A stretch of DNA of 42,309 nt from a virus, in IMG/VR virus record IMGVR_UViG_3300037137_000583, positions 1-42,309 of that record; one strand, written 5' to 3'. Shown here one piece after another: positions 30,225-36,916 of the stretch. Position numbers and translations under genes: made by a program. How positions within the stretch are numbered: position 1 is the stretch's first letter; every line of letters starts with the position of its first letter. The notes beneath the pieces were generated by a model that had not been told where the DNA came from, did no database searches, and saw only the letters and a list, made by a program, of their open reading frames with translations.

Positions 30225-30257
30225 GGACTGGACAGGAGTATTGCACTGTGATACCAT
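30224..30257 (+). repeat. Intergenic element copy 1 (partner 33424-33452)
   Basis: ACTGGAC (30227-30233) followed 10 bases on by CACTGTGATACCAT (30244-30257). At 33424 the same order ACTGGAC...CACTGTGATACTAT occurs with 9 bases between. GGGACTGGAC here can also pair with GTCCAGCCC at 30287-30295. Probably a binding site or shared regulatory RNA element. Confidence 0.5.
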
Positions 30258-30283
30258 TACCATTAGGCTCATTGATAATATAT

Positions 30284-30297
30284 TTAGTCCAGCCCGT
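30284..30297. repeat. 14-bp inverted repeat, left copy (partner 31064-31077)
   Basis: TTAGTCCAGCCCGT here is the exact reverse complement of ACGGGCTGGACTAA at 31064-31077. The two flank the ParB-like gene at 30307 closely (9 bases before the ATG, 10 after the stop). Confidence 0.75.
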
Positions 30298-30306
30298 ATA
30301 AAATAA

Positions 30307-31053
30307 ATGTTAAAACAAATTGGATCTATACCATTATATGAAACTGATGATTACAAAATCTTCAAAATCATGACGGACAATAGATCCCAAAATAAGTTAC
30401 AAACAAATAAACTCGCAAGAGTAATACGGCTGAAAGGAAACATAACGGAACTTGCTCCGCTGATTGTTAACGAGAAGCATGAAGTGATAGACGGACAGCA
30501 TCGCCTCTGGGCAACCGAACTGGTAGCCGAAGAGGGTGGTGTAAAACACAAAATCTTCTTCATGGTGCGTGAGGGTCTTGGAGCAGAGGAAGCAATAAAA
30601 CTTAACTCGGGTGCAAAACCTTGGAATCCAGATGACTTTGCCAAATACCACGCAAAGAACGGTAACAGCAATTACAAAACCTTCCTGGCATTCAGGGAAA
30701 GGTATGAATTGAATGCCGAAGTGCTGATGAGATACTTGGCACCCCATGATGGAAAGAGGCAGGAGTTCCAAGACGGCGGATTCGTAGTTGAAAGTGAAGC
30801 TAAAAGTAAAGCTTGGTGCAACAAGTTGGAGTCGATGAAAATCTACTACCAAGACTTCAAACACCGATCCTTCGCTCTGGCATACCTGGACCTGGTGTCA
30901 TTCAAAAGATATGACCATGACAGGATGATAAAACAGCTCGACCAATATGCCAGCGAACTGATCAAGATTCCGCTTAAGAATAAACCCATGAGGGAGGCGA
31001 TGATTGAGATCTACAACAGAAAGGTTGCTGATAAGGAATTGTTCGAAGATTAA
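30307..31053 (+). CDS. ParB/DGQHR-type protein
   Basis: A 248-residue protein with VIDGQHRLWATEL (residues ~60-72), the D-G-Q-H-R box of ParB/Srx-fold nucleases and DndB-like proteins, preceded by LAPLIVNEKHE and followed by GAEEAIKLNSGAKPWNPDDF. The C-terminal half is helical and may bind DNA. Partition is unlikely in the absence of a ParA. A nuclease, nucleotide-binding or DNA-modification accessory role is more likely. The gene is bracketed by perfect 14-bp inverted repeats, which could be its own operators or the ends of a mobile cassette. Confidence 0.82.
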   Translation: MLKQIGSIPLYETDDYKIFKIMTDNRSQNKLQTNKLARVIRLKGNITELAPLIVNEKHEVIDGQHRLWATELVAEEGGVKHKIFFMVREGLGAEEAIKLNSGAKPWNPDDFAKYHAKNGNSNYKTFLAFRERYELNAEVLMRYLAPHDGKRQEFQDGGFVVESEAKSKAWCNKLESMKIYYQDFKHRSFALAYLDLVSFKRYDHDRMIKQLDQYASELIKIPLKNKPMREAMIEIYNRKVADKELFED

Positions 31054-31063
31054 AAACTAATTC

Positions 31064-31077
31064 ACGGGCTGGACTAA
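31064..31077. repeat. 14-bp inverted repeat, right copy
   Basis: ACGGGCTGGACTAA, the reverse complement of 30284-30297. Its CTGGACTAA core also appears at 33425-33433. Confidence 0.75.
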
Positions 31078-31116
31078 GTAAGTTATTAAAATAAGATTAT
31101 AAGTAAATTAAAAAAT

Positions 31117-31599
31117 ATGAGTTTATTCACAGAGAAAGTAGAGGGTAATTATGATTCTAAGTATAAAGTTGGAAATATAATTGTGGCGTGTGTTTTGGCG
31201 GTGATTATTATTTATTTATTTTTCTTTGCTTTTGGGTTTGTAACCAAGGCGTATGAAAGATACCAAGCAAGATTAGATGCTCAAAACGCCATTTTGGTTC
31301 AAGAGCAGGGTCGGCTTCAGGCAAGACTTAACGCTGAAAACGAAGCAACCCTTAACGAAATTAAAATAAAACAACAGGAGCAGTTAATTCAAGTTGAAAA
31401 ACAGAAAGCCGAGATTAGGGTTCAAGAGGCATTAGGTATTGCAAAGGCACAGGAGATTATAAATGCAACTCTTACAGACAAATATCTGCAACACGAAGCA
31501 ATACAAGCTCAAGAAGTTATGGCATCCAGCCCAAACCACACAACAATTTACATTCCATCAGGTCAGAATGGAATACCATTGGTTAAAACATTAGAGTAG
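31117..31599 (+). CDS. Membrane-anchored coiled coil, band-7/prohibitin C-terminal-like
   Basis: A 160-residue protein. One transmembrane segment at ~20-43 (IIVACVLAVIIIYLFFFAFG), then a long Gln/Glu/Ala coiled coil, then LGIAKAQEIINATLTDKYLQ and HEAIQAQEVMASSPNHTTIY ending IPSGQNGIPLVKTLE. The last part closely resembles the C-terminus of stomatin/prohibitin (SPFH) proteins (A-x-A-N-x-x-L-T-x-x-Y-L-x-x-x-A-I), but the SPFH domain itself is absent. It may co-assemble with, or interfere with, host band-7 complexes at the membrane. Confidence 0.68.
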   Translation: MSLFTEKVEGNYDSKYKVGNIIVACVLAVIIIYLFFFAFGFVTKAYERYQARLDAQNAILVQEQGRLQARLNAENEATLNEIKIKQQEQLIQVEKQKAEIRVQEALGIAKAQEIINATLTDKYLQHEAIQAQEVMASSPNHTTIYIPSGQNGIPLVKTLE

Positions 31600-31617
31600 T
31601 TTAAGTTCTAAGATTAT

Positions 31618-31770
31618 ATGGAAACTCCAACAAAAGAACAATGGCAAAAGTGGTATAACCATAAATCCAATAAAGAAGCTTTTATTGAAAGAGAAGAAGC
31701 CCGCCAAGATGAAATTCAAGAAGATACCACCTCAATGGAAGAAAAACTTATAGATTTGAATAAAAACTAA
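31618..31770 (+). CDS. Small acidic hypothetical protein (50 aa)
   Basis: A 50-residue ORF (METPTKEQWQKWYNHKSNKE at the start, ending KLIDLNKN), rich in Glu/Lys/Gln and probably helical. The A/T-rich start (ATTATATG) matches that of neighbouring genes. No family is recognised. Confidence 0.5.
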   Translation: METPTKEQWQKWYNHKSNKEAFIEREEARQDEIQEDTTSMEEKLIDLNKN

Positions 31771-31818
31771 TGCAATTTTATCACCCTAACCAAGCAAGAG
31801 ATTAAATAATCAATCATT

Positions 31819-32103
31819 ATGACAACAATTGAAGAAATATTAGCGGAGTTCGATGAGAAATTTAAAAAATCAGATGGTTGGAATCCATCATCCATTGGTT
31901 CCGCCTTAGAAAGTGAAATCAAATCCTTCATCTCCTCCACCCACTCTCACCTTATAGAGGAAATTATAAAGGAAATAGAAAACTTTGATATTCATTACGG
32001 AATACACGGCGAGCCAGTAGAAAATCCATTGATGCATACAAAAGATTTTAAGCGATTACTTATTATCAATTTATCAACTTTAATAGAGAAGAAAGATGAA
32101 TGA
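31819..32103 (+). CDS. Hypothetical protein (94 aa)
   Basis: A 94-residue, helix-rich protein: MTTIEEILAEFDEKFKKSDG at the start, HSHLIEEIIKEIENF in the middle, ending LIEKKDE. Similar-looking short helical proteins are common in metagenomic phages, but I cannot name a family. The stop overlaps the next start. Confidence 0.6.
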   Translation: MTTIEEILAEFDEKFKKSDGWNPSSIGSALESEIKSFISSTHSHLIEEIIKEIENFDIHYGIHGEPVENPLMHTKDFKRLLIINLSTLIEKKDE

Positions 32104-32269
32104 AAATATAGTTCAAAAATATACAAGACAAATGGCGGAAAATCACGCCCGAAAGATAGATGAAAATTTTTGGCTTGTAATAAAACAAAAACCCAAATGG
32201 ATGCCAGCATTTTTATACCGAGCGGTAATCAAAGAATTAGTAGAATTTCAAGAACATATAAACATTTAA
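32096..32269 (+). CDS. Small hypothetical protein (57 aa)
   Basis: A 57-residue ORF overlapping the previous gene by 8 bases. MNENIVQKYTRQMAENHARK at the start, then FWLVIKQKPKWMPAFLYRAV, a Trp-rich, amphipathic region. The overlap and sensible composition support it. Function unknown. Confidence 0.5.
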   Translation: MNENIVQKYTRQMAENHARKIDENFWLVIKQKPKWMPAFLYRAVIKELVEFQEHINI

Positions 32270-32313
32270 TCCCTCCAAAAGAGTAAATAATATGTTAGAT
32301 AAGAAAGAAGACA

Positions 32314-33099
32314 ATGGAACAATACTTAAATAAAGTAATAACAGGGAACAATGTAGAAGTTTTGCGGGATTTTCCTAACGAATGTATTGATATGGTTTTA
32401 ACTTCACCTCCCTATGACAATTTGCGAGATTACAAGGGATATACTTTTGACTTTGAAGGATTGGCGAAAGAGTTATACCGAGTATTAAAGGTTGGTGGTG
32501 TAGTAGTTTGGGTAGTGGGAGATGCTGTCGTAAACAAGAGCGAGACGGGAACATCTTTTAAACAAGCACTCTATTTCAAAGAAATTGGTTTTAATTTACA
32601 TGACACAATGATTTATGAAAAAAGTGGTATTCCCTTTCCTTCTATGACTAGATATAATCAATCTTTTGAATTTATGTTTGTTTTTAGTAAAGGAAAACCA
32701 AAAACAGTTAATTTGATTACTGATAAAAAAAACTCAATGGCAGGAGAGTCAAGAAAAAAAATCAAACAAAGAACAAAAAATGGATTTTCAAAATCAGAAG
32801 GTTGGACAATAAAGGATTTTGGCATAAGAAATAACATTTGGAAATACAAAACTGGTTCCAACAAGTCTACTACAGATAATCTTGCTTATAAACATCCAGC
32901 AATTTTCCCAGAACAATTGGCACAAGACCACATCAACTCTTGGAGTAATGAAGGAGATATTGTATTAGACCCTTTTAATGGAAGTGGCACTACTACAAAA
33001 ATGGCAAAGATACTCGGCAGAAAATACATAGGAATAGATATAAGCGAGGAATATAACCAAATTGCAGAGAAAAGATTATCTCAAGATTTATTATTTTAA
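32314..33099 (+). CDS. DNA methyltransferase 3 (beta class, SPPY)
   Basis: A 261-residue site-specific DNA methyltransferase. Motif IV is TSPPYD at 30-35, the SAM motif is DPFNGSGTT at 219-227, and HPAIFPEQLAQDHI precedes it, all in beta-class order. It is distinct from the pair at 2304-3972, with no Cys stub and a shorter N-terminus. SPPY fits N4-cytosine or N6-adenine modification. No restriction nuclease is adjacent, so it is an orphan enzyme, probably protecting replicating phage DNA. Confidence 0.92.
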   Translation: MEQYLNKVITGNNVEVLRDFPNECIDMVLTSPPYDNLRDYKGYTFDFEGLAKELYRVLKVGGVVVWVVGDAVVNKSETGTSFKQALYFKEIGFNLHDTMIYEKSGIPFPSMTRYNQSFEFMFVFSKGKPKTVNLITDKKNSMAGESRKKIKQRTKNGFSKSEGWTIKDFGIRNNIWKYKTGSNKSTTDNLAYKHPAIFPEQLAQDHINSWSNEGDIVLDPFNGSGTTTKMAKILGRKYIGIDISEEYNQIAEKRLSQDLLF

Positions 33100-33109
33100 C
33101 TTAATTTCT

Positions 33110-33367
33110 ATGGATAAACAAGAAGAATTTGTTGATGAACTTGTTAGAGATATAACTAAAGTCGGCTCTATCTCTAAAAGTGAAGTTAGAAGAAGAATCA
33201 ATGATTTGCGTTCCAAAGACCGTGATACATTGATTGAGAAAATTACCAAATTAGGTAAAAAGGTTCCGCTTCAAGAAGGTAAATGGTTCCCAATGGATGA
33301 TAAACACGAAGGTTTCAACTCCGCTTTAGATTCTGTCAAACAAATAATATTAGAACTTTATAAGTAA
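33110..33367 (+). CDS. Hypothetical protein (85 aa)
   Basis: An 85-residue protein; the ATG at 33110 (MDKQEEFVDELVRDITKVGS) is chosen over one at 33062 inside the methyltransferase gene. SISKSEVRRRINDLRSKDRD looks helix-turn-helix-like, followed by KKVPLQEGKWFPMDD. It may be a small DNA-binding partner of the methyltransferase, by position only. Confidence 0.55.
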   Translation: MDKQEEFVDELVRDITKVGSISKSEVRRRINDLRSKDRDTLIEKITKLGKKVPLQEGKWFPMDDKHEGFNSALDSVKQIILELYK

Positions 33368-33423
33368 TATGAAAAATCCCAATGTTTGACTTAAATACAT
33401 ATATGCTCCCGAACTACTTTAGC

Positions 33424-33452
33424 ACTGGACTAATGCAACCACTGTGATACTA
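33424..33452 (+). repeat. Intergenic element copy 2 (partner 30224-30257)
   Basis: ACTGGACTAA (33424-33433) then CACTGTGATACTAT (33440-33452 and one base on). It lies in the 92-base gap before the 33460 gene, which otherwise shows no feature. Confidence 0.5.
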
Positions 33453-33459
33453 TGACACT

Positions 33460-33618
33460 ATGAGTAGAATATTTAAAAAAGCATACACGGGATTCCAACG
33501 ACAGATTTTGGCAGAGTTTATGAGCGACAAAGAGTTGAAAGAACTTGATCGCAAATACAACGAAGCAAAATTGAAAAGGTTGGAAAGGCGAGCTCGTGAT
33601 GATATGAAAAAGAAATAA
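33460..33618 (+). CDS. Small basic protein (52 aa)
   Basis: A 52-residue basic helical protein, MSRIFKKAYTGFQRQILAEF at the start, ending ERRARDDMKKK. No family is recognised. It directly follows the second copy of the intergenic element. Confidence 0.5.
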   Translation: MSRIFKKAYTGFQRQILAEFMSDKELKELDRKYNEAKLKRLERRARDDMKKK

Positions 33619-33635
33619 TTATAAATGAAAAAAAT

Positions 33636-33782
33636 ATGAAAAAAACAAATGTAAAACGAAAGACATACTTCCTCTACCCAGAGGACATAAAGAAAGTCGC
33701 TAGAATGGCAAAGATCCGAACCACTAAGGTCGACAAGTGGACTGATTCAAGAGTTATAAGAGAACTAATTAACAAAGAATGA
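33636..33782 (+). CDS. Small ribbon-helix-helix-like protein
   Basis: A 48-residue protein: KRKTYFLYPEDIKKVARMAK (residues 7-26), a beta strand followed by two helices (WTDSRVIRELINKE), as in CopG/Arc-type ribbon-helix-helix regulators. It may be a small transcription regulator acting as a dimer. The stop overlaps the next start as ATGA. Confidence 0.5.
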   Translation: MKKTNVKRKTYFLYPEDIKKVARMAKIRTTKVDKWTDSRVIRELINKE

Positions 33783-33958
33783 AAATAGAAACAATAAATA
33801 AGATGGACAAAGAAATTGAAATGTTAATAAAAATAAACACCTTAAGAGATGTAGAAATAAAGTTTAGAGAAGCATTGCTAAAGGGTTTTATCATACCAGA
33901 ACTAGTCTTTGAGGTAATGAAAGATTTAGAAGCTGGTTATAGAAAAGAAAATGAATAG
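33779..33958 (+). CDS. Small hypothetical protein (59 aa)
   Basis: A 59-residue helical ORF (MKIETINKMDKEIEMLIKIN at the start, ending LEAGYRKENE). It overlaps both neighbours by 4 and 8 bases, consistent with coupled translation. No family is recognised. Confidence 0.5.
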   Translation: MKIETINKMDKEIEMLIKINTLRDVEIKFREALLKGFIIPELVFEVMKDLEAGYRKENE

Positions 33959-34709
33959 AGATATACAAACAAACGAATATCGATTCAACGAAGCAAGACA
34001 TCTCCATCAACTTCTGGTGGAAGGCGAATGGAAGAACCTGACGGGCTGTACCACGATACTCGGGGTGCTAGCCAAGCCAGCGCTGATCCAATGGTCAGCA
34101 AATATGGCGGCAGAATATGTGAAAGAACATTGGTACGAAAGAGAAGCGTACACTCAAAAGAACATAGACGAAATTATAGCAGAGGCAAAAGTAGCTCACC
34201 GCAAAAAGAAAGAGAAAGCTGGAGACTGGGGAACTGCAATGCACGAATGGGTAGAAAGATACATCAAATGTCAGATCGCCAATGACGGATCAACCGCAGG
34301 CGAGCCAACCGAACCCATGCAGGCAGCCAACTCCGCTCACTTCATCAAATGGGAGCAAGACAACAAGGTCAAATTCATAGACAGCGAGAGGGCGATATAC
34401 AGCAAGTCCTTGTTCCTTGGGGGCATAGTGGACATCCTGTGCGAGATAGAAGGGGAAATGTGGATTTGTGATGTGAAGACCTCCTCTTCAATTTATCCAG
34501 AAAGTATGTTCCAGTGTGCTGGGTACGACATAATGTTGTCTGCAATGGGACTGGATAAACCCGTAAAGGGGTATATCATCTTGAACCTGAAGAAGACGGG
34601 TGAATTTGAAGAAAAACGAAGCATAAGTAACGAGGAAAACAAGGAAGCGTTCATGGCATGCCTTAAGCTATACAGAACAATGGAGAAATTGAAAAACCAA
34701 ATTATATGA
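33951..34709 (+). CDS. PD-(D/E)XK exonuclease-like protein
   Basis: A 252-residue nuclease of the RecB/Cas4-like PD-(D/E)XK superfamily. GTAMHEWVERY near residue 95 supplies a conserved His; the core is GGIVDILC (Asp161) and WICDVKTSS (Asp174-x-Lys176), followed by FQCAGYDIML where Gln/Tyr form the RecB-type motif. Such genes sit in phage recombination or replication modules and trim double-strand ends or process branched DNA. Here it is followed by an HNH nuclease and an SSB-like gene, consistent with recombination. Confidence 0.82.
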   Translation: MNRDIQTNEYRFNEARHLHQLLVEGEWKNLTGCTTILGVLAKPALIQWSANMAAEYVKEHWYEREAYTQKNIDEIIAEAKVAHRKKKEKAGDWGTAMHEWVERYIKCQIANDGSTAGEPTEPMQAANSAHFIKWEQDNKVKFIDSERAIYSKSLFLGGIVDILCEIEGEMWICDVKTSSSIYPESMFQCAGYDIMLSAMGLDKPVKGYIILNLKKTGEFEEKRSISNEENKEAFMACLKLYRTMEKLKNQII

Positions 34710-35131
34710 AAGGAAAACAAGGATTCCAGATAGGGCACGGTAAATTCAGTGGTAGTGAAAAAGGAGAATTTAAGAAAGGCGATGTTCCTTACAATAAAGG
34801 GATTGCACAGAGTAAGGAAGCTAAAGAAAAACAACGGAGAAGTTGGACTCTTGAAAAAAGAGAAAAAGCCAGAAGGGAAAAATTGCAAGACAGAAATCCA
34901 CATTGGAAAGGTGATGATGTTGGATATTCGGGTGTTCATTTATGGATTTATAAAAAACTTGGTGCACCTAATTATTGTGAAAGGTGCAAGAGGTCGAACA
35001 AGAAAAAATATCATTGGGCAAACAAGGATCACAAATACCAAAGACGGATTGAAGACTACATGAGACTGTGTGCTGGTTGCCATATTAAATATGATATGGA
35101 AAACAATAACAGACCAGATAATTATCATTAA
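34706..35131 (+). CDS. HNH endonuclease
   Basis: A 141-residue protein. The N-terminus is Gly/Lys-rich with repeated G-x-F/K-x-G units (GKFSGSEKGEFKKGDVPYNK), like the modular DNA-binding part of phage HNH enzymes. The zinc-containing HNH core is YCERCKRSN (Cys ~91/94), then HWANKDHKY (His catalytic region) and YMRLCAGCHIKYD (Cys-x-x-Cys-His). It overlaps the PD-(D/E)XK gene by four bases. It may be a mobile nuclease or a functional replication/packaging nuclease. Confidence 0.85.
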   Translation: MKGKQGFQIGHGKFSGSEKGEFKKGDVPYNKGIAQSKEAKEKQRRSWTLEKREKARREKLQDRNPHWKGDDVGYSGVHLWIYKKLGAPNYCERCKRSNKKKYHWANKDHKYQRRIEDYMRLCAGCHIKYDMENNNRPDNYH

Positions 35132-35142
35132 AATTAATTAAC

Positions 35143-35559
35143 ATGGCAATATATCAAAAGAAAGTTTCAGTCGGTTCATTTCTCGAGAAAGGAAAAGACA
35201 TAAAAGATAAAGACATCGTGGAAATTGCAAGTGAGGGGAAAGAGGTTGAAGGAAAGTTTGGATTACAAAATATCTTCCTCGTAAAATTGGCAGATGGAAA
35301 AGAGGGAAATGTTGCGATGAATCAAACAAGCTTAAATAACTTTATAGATGCATGGGGTGAAGATTCCCTTAAATGGATTGGGAAAAAAGCTCTCGTCTGG
35401 GCAATCTTATCAAATGTTCAGGGGAAGATGACAAAGGTCTACTACTTCACGCACCCGGAGGCAACCTTAAGCGAGAGTGGAGAGTTCGTGATCCCGGGCC
35501 AAGAAAGACCGGCACAAGAGCAAGAAGAAGTTGTGAACCCGGATGACATTCCCTTCTAA
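35143..35559 (+). CDS. SSB-like protein with DDIPF tail
   Basis: A 138-residue protein predicted to be beta-barrel for ~100 residues (KVSVGSFLEKGKDIKDKDIV, ALVWAILSNVQGKMTKVYYF), then a Gln/Glu/Pro linker and a C-terminal NPDDIPF. That acidic tail is the conserved SSB interaction peptide. Together they indicate a single-stranded-DNA-binding protein protecting replication intermediates. The OB fold is inferred, since the core is not a close match to bacterial SSB. Confidence 0.7.
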   Translation: MAIYQKKVSVGSFLEKGKDIKDKDIVEIASEGKEVEGKFGLQNIFLVKLADGKEGNVAMNQTSLNNFIDAWGEDSLKWIGKKALVWAILSNVQGKMTKVYYFTHPEATLSESGEFVIPGQERPAQEQEEVVNPDDIPF

Positions 35560-35568
35560 TCCAAATGT

Positions 35569-35841
35569 ATGGAGAAAATAGATTATAGATGCCGCAATCC
35601 GTTCAATAGCCGGATTGGGCAGTTCGAAGACGGTAAACACACCTTGGTAGTCGGCATAGACAGGAATGCAATCTATGCGAAGAAGAGCGGAACATTCAGA
35701 ATGACTATAGGAAAGTCAATCAAGGTATACACAATGCTCTATGAAAAACTTCAATTACCAGTAGTCCATACGAAATGGACTAACCCTCAGGGTCGAGAGG
35801 TTTGGATCATCCCACTTGTGGAATTTGACACAGAAGAATAA
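35569..35841 (+). CDS. Hypothetical protein (90 aa)
   Basis: A 90-residue mixed beta protein, MEKIDYRCRNPFNSRIGQFE at the start, with GREVWIIPLVEFDTEE at the end. No family is recognised. It lies between the SSB-like and DUF1064-type genes and may be part of the recombination/replication set. Confidence 0.6.
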   Translation: MEKIDYRCRNPFNSRIGQFEDGKHTLVVGIDRNAIYAKKSGTFRMTIGKSIKVYTMLYEKLQLPVVHTKWTNPQGREVWIIPLVEFDTEE

Positions 35842-35850
35842 AATGTATGC

Positions 35851-36183
35851 ATGTACTGGCAGAAAAAACAGAACAAGTATGGCAATAAAAGTACAGAATA
35901 TAACGGAAGTAATTACCATAGCATTAAGGAAGCTGCCTATGCTCAAGAACTGGACTGGCGGATCAAAGCCGGAGAGCTCCGGGAATGGAAACGCCAGGTG
36001 CCAATCGACCTCTATGTCGGTGACATGAAGATCTGCACTTACACAATTGACTTTGTGGAGATAGACAAAAATGGTGGAGAGATGTGGACAGAGGTCAAAG
36101 GATTCGAAACTCCCGAGTGGAGACTCAAATGGAAATTATTCGAAGCATTATATCCCGAGAGAGATAAACAAGTAATTAAATGA
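35851..36183 (+). CDS. DUF1064-type nuclease-like protein
   Basis: A 110-residue protein of the DUF1064 family, thought to be a PD-(D/E)XK/resolvase-like nuclease of phages. NKYGNKSTEYNGSNYHSIKE (8-27) and EAAYAQELDWRIKAGELREW precede the core TYTIDFVEIDKNGG (Asp) and MWTEVKGFETPEWRLKWKLF (Glu-x-Lys). The D...E-x-K arrangement fits metal-dependent cleavage. It may act as an endonuclease on branched DNA or packaging intermediates. Confidence 0.8.
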   Translation: MYWQKKQNKYGNKSTEYNGSNYHSIKEAAYAQELDWRIKAGELREWKRQVPIDLYVGDMKICTYTIDFVEIDKNGGEMWTEVKGFETPEWRLKWKLFEALYPERDKQVIK

Positions 36184-36329
36184 AAAAGAAAATAGAGAAA
36201 GTTAAAGCTAAAACTGTATTGCAGAGATTTGCAGACTGGCTGGCGACTGGTTCTCGAGAGAGAGATGAAAAATTTACTGTGCAATCTAGTGAAAGGACAA
36301 TAGTGATTATAAGAGTTAGAGAGAAATAA
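36180..36329 (+). CDS. Small basic protein (49 aa)
   Basis: A 49-residue ORF overlapping the DUF1064 gene by four bases (ATGA): MKKKIEKVKAKTVLQRFADW at the start, ending RTIVIIRVREK. Basic, helix then strand. It ends one base before the next start. Function unknown. Confidence 0.5.
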   Translation: MKKKIEKVKAKTVLQRFADWLATGSRERDEKFTVQSSERTIVIIRVREK

Positions 36330-36330
36330 A

Positions 36331-36723
36331 ATGAATGAATCAAATAAAATCTACTATGTGAAGATTGCCGGAAAAGTAAACATACCAACTGAACTATCAA
36401 TCGGACATAACTACAAGCTGATGGCTGACTGCTCCATAGTGAGCGAACAGAAATCAGACCTGGAGAACGGAGAATACTCAATCACATACAAACTGGTACC
36501 GATCAATGCTGAGATCCAAAAGGATAATGGCGAGACGGTCAAGGCAAAGGATCCGAGAAGGAATAGTGAGAAGTTCAGAAAGTATCTATTCAAATTATGG
36601 AGCGATGATGGCATATTGCACGAATTTGATAAAGTCTACGAGATGGTTACAATGAGTGCCATGTCAGACATGCCTCATTATTTACGAGAAGTTGTAAAAA
36701 AATTAGATGGAACAGCTATGTAG
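36331..36723 (+). CDS. Hypothetical protein (130 aa)
   Basis: A 130-residue protein: beta-rich first half (KIYYVKIAGKVNIPTELSIG, EYSITYKLVPINAEIQKDNG), helical second half (FRKYLFKLWSDDGILHEFDK). No family is recognised. It overlaps the next zinc-ribbon ORF by 17 bases. Confidence 0.6.
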   Translation: MNESNKIYYVKIAGKVNIPTELSIGHNYKLMADCSIVSEQKSDLENGEYSITYKLVPINAEIQKDNGETVKAKDPRRNSEKFRKYLFKLWSDDGILHEFDKVYEMVTMSAMSDMPHYLREVVKKLDGTAM

Positions 36724-36916
36724 CAAATGCGGTGGTGAACTTGAAAAAAGGAGAGTAAAATACTTTGTGGGGTTTACCAGGTGTCTGAAATGTGAAGATA
36801 AATGGAAAAAGGAATATGTCAGAAAACACAAACCAAATAAAAAGTATTATTATCCACCCAAAAAAGAACCAAGTAAAAAACAAAAGTTCCATTATTCAAA
36901 AACATATAACAAATGA
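36707..36916 (+). CDS. Small zinc-ribbon protein with basic tail
   Basis: A 69-residue protein with CSKCGG (residues 5-10) and CLKCED (26-31), a four-Cys ribbon, followed by a Lys/Tyr/Pro-rich basic tail. It overlaps both neighbours. Likely nucleic-acid binding; role unknown. Confidence 0.65.
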   Translation: MEQLCSKCGGELEKRRVKYFVGFTRCLKCEDKWKKEYVRKHKPNKKYYYPPKKEPSKKQKFHYSKTYNK

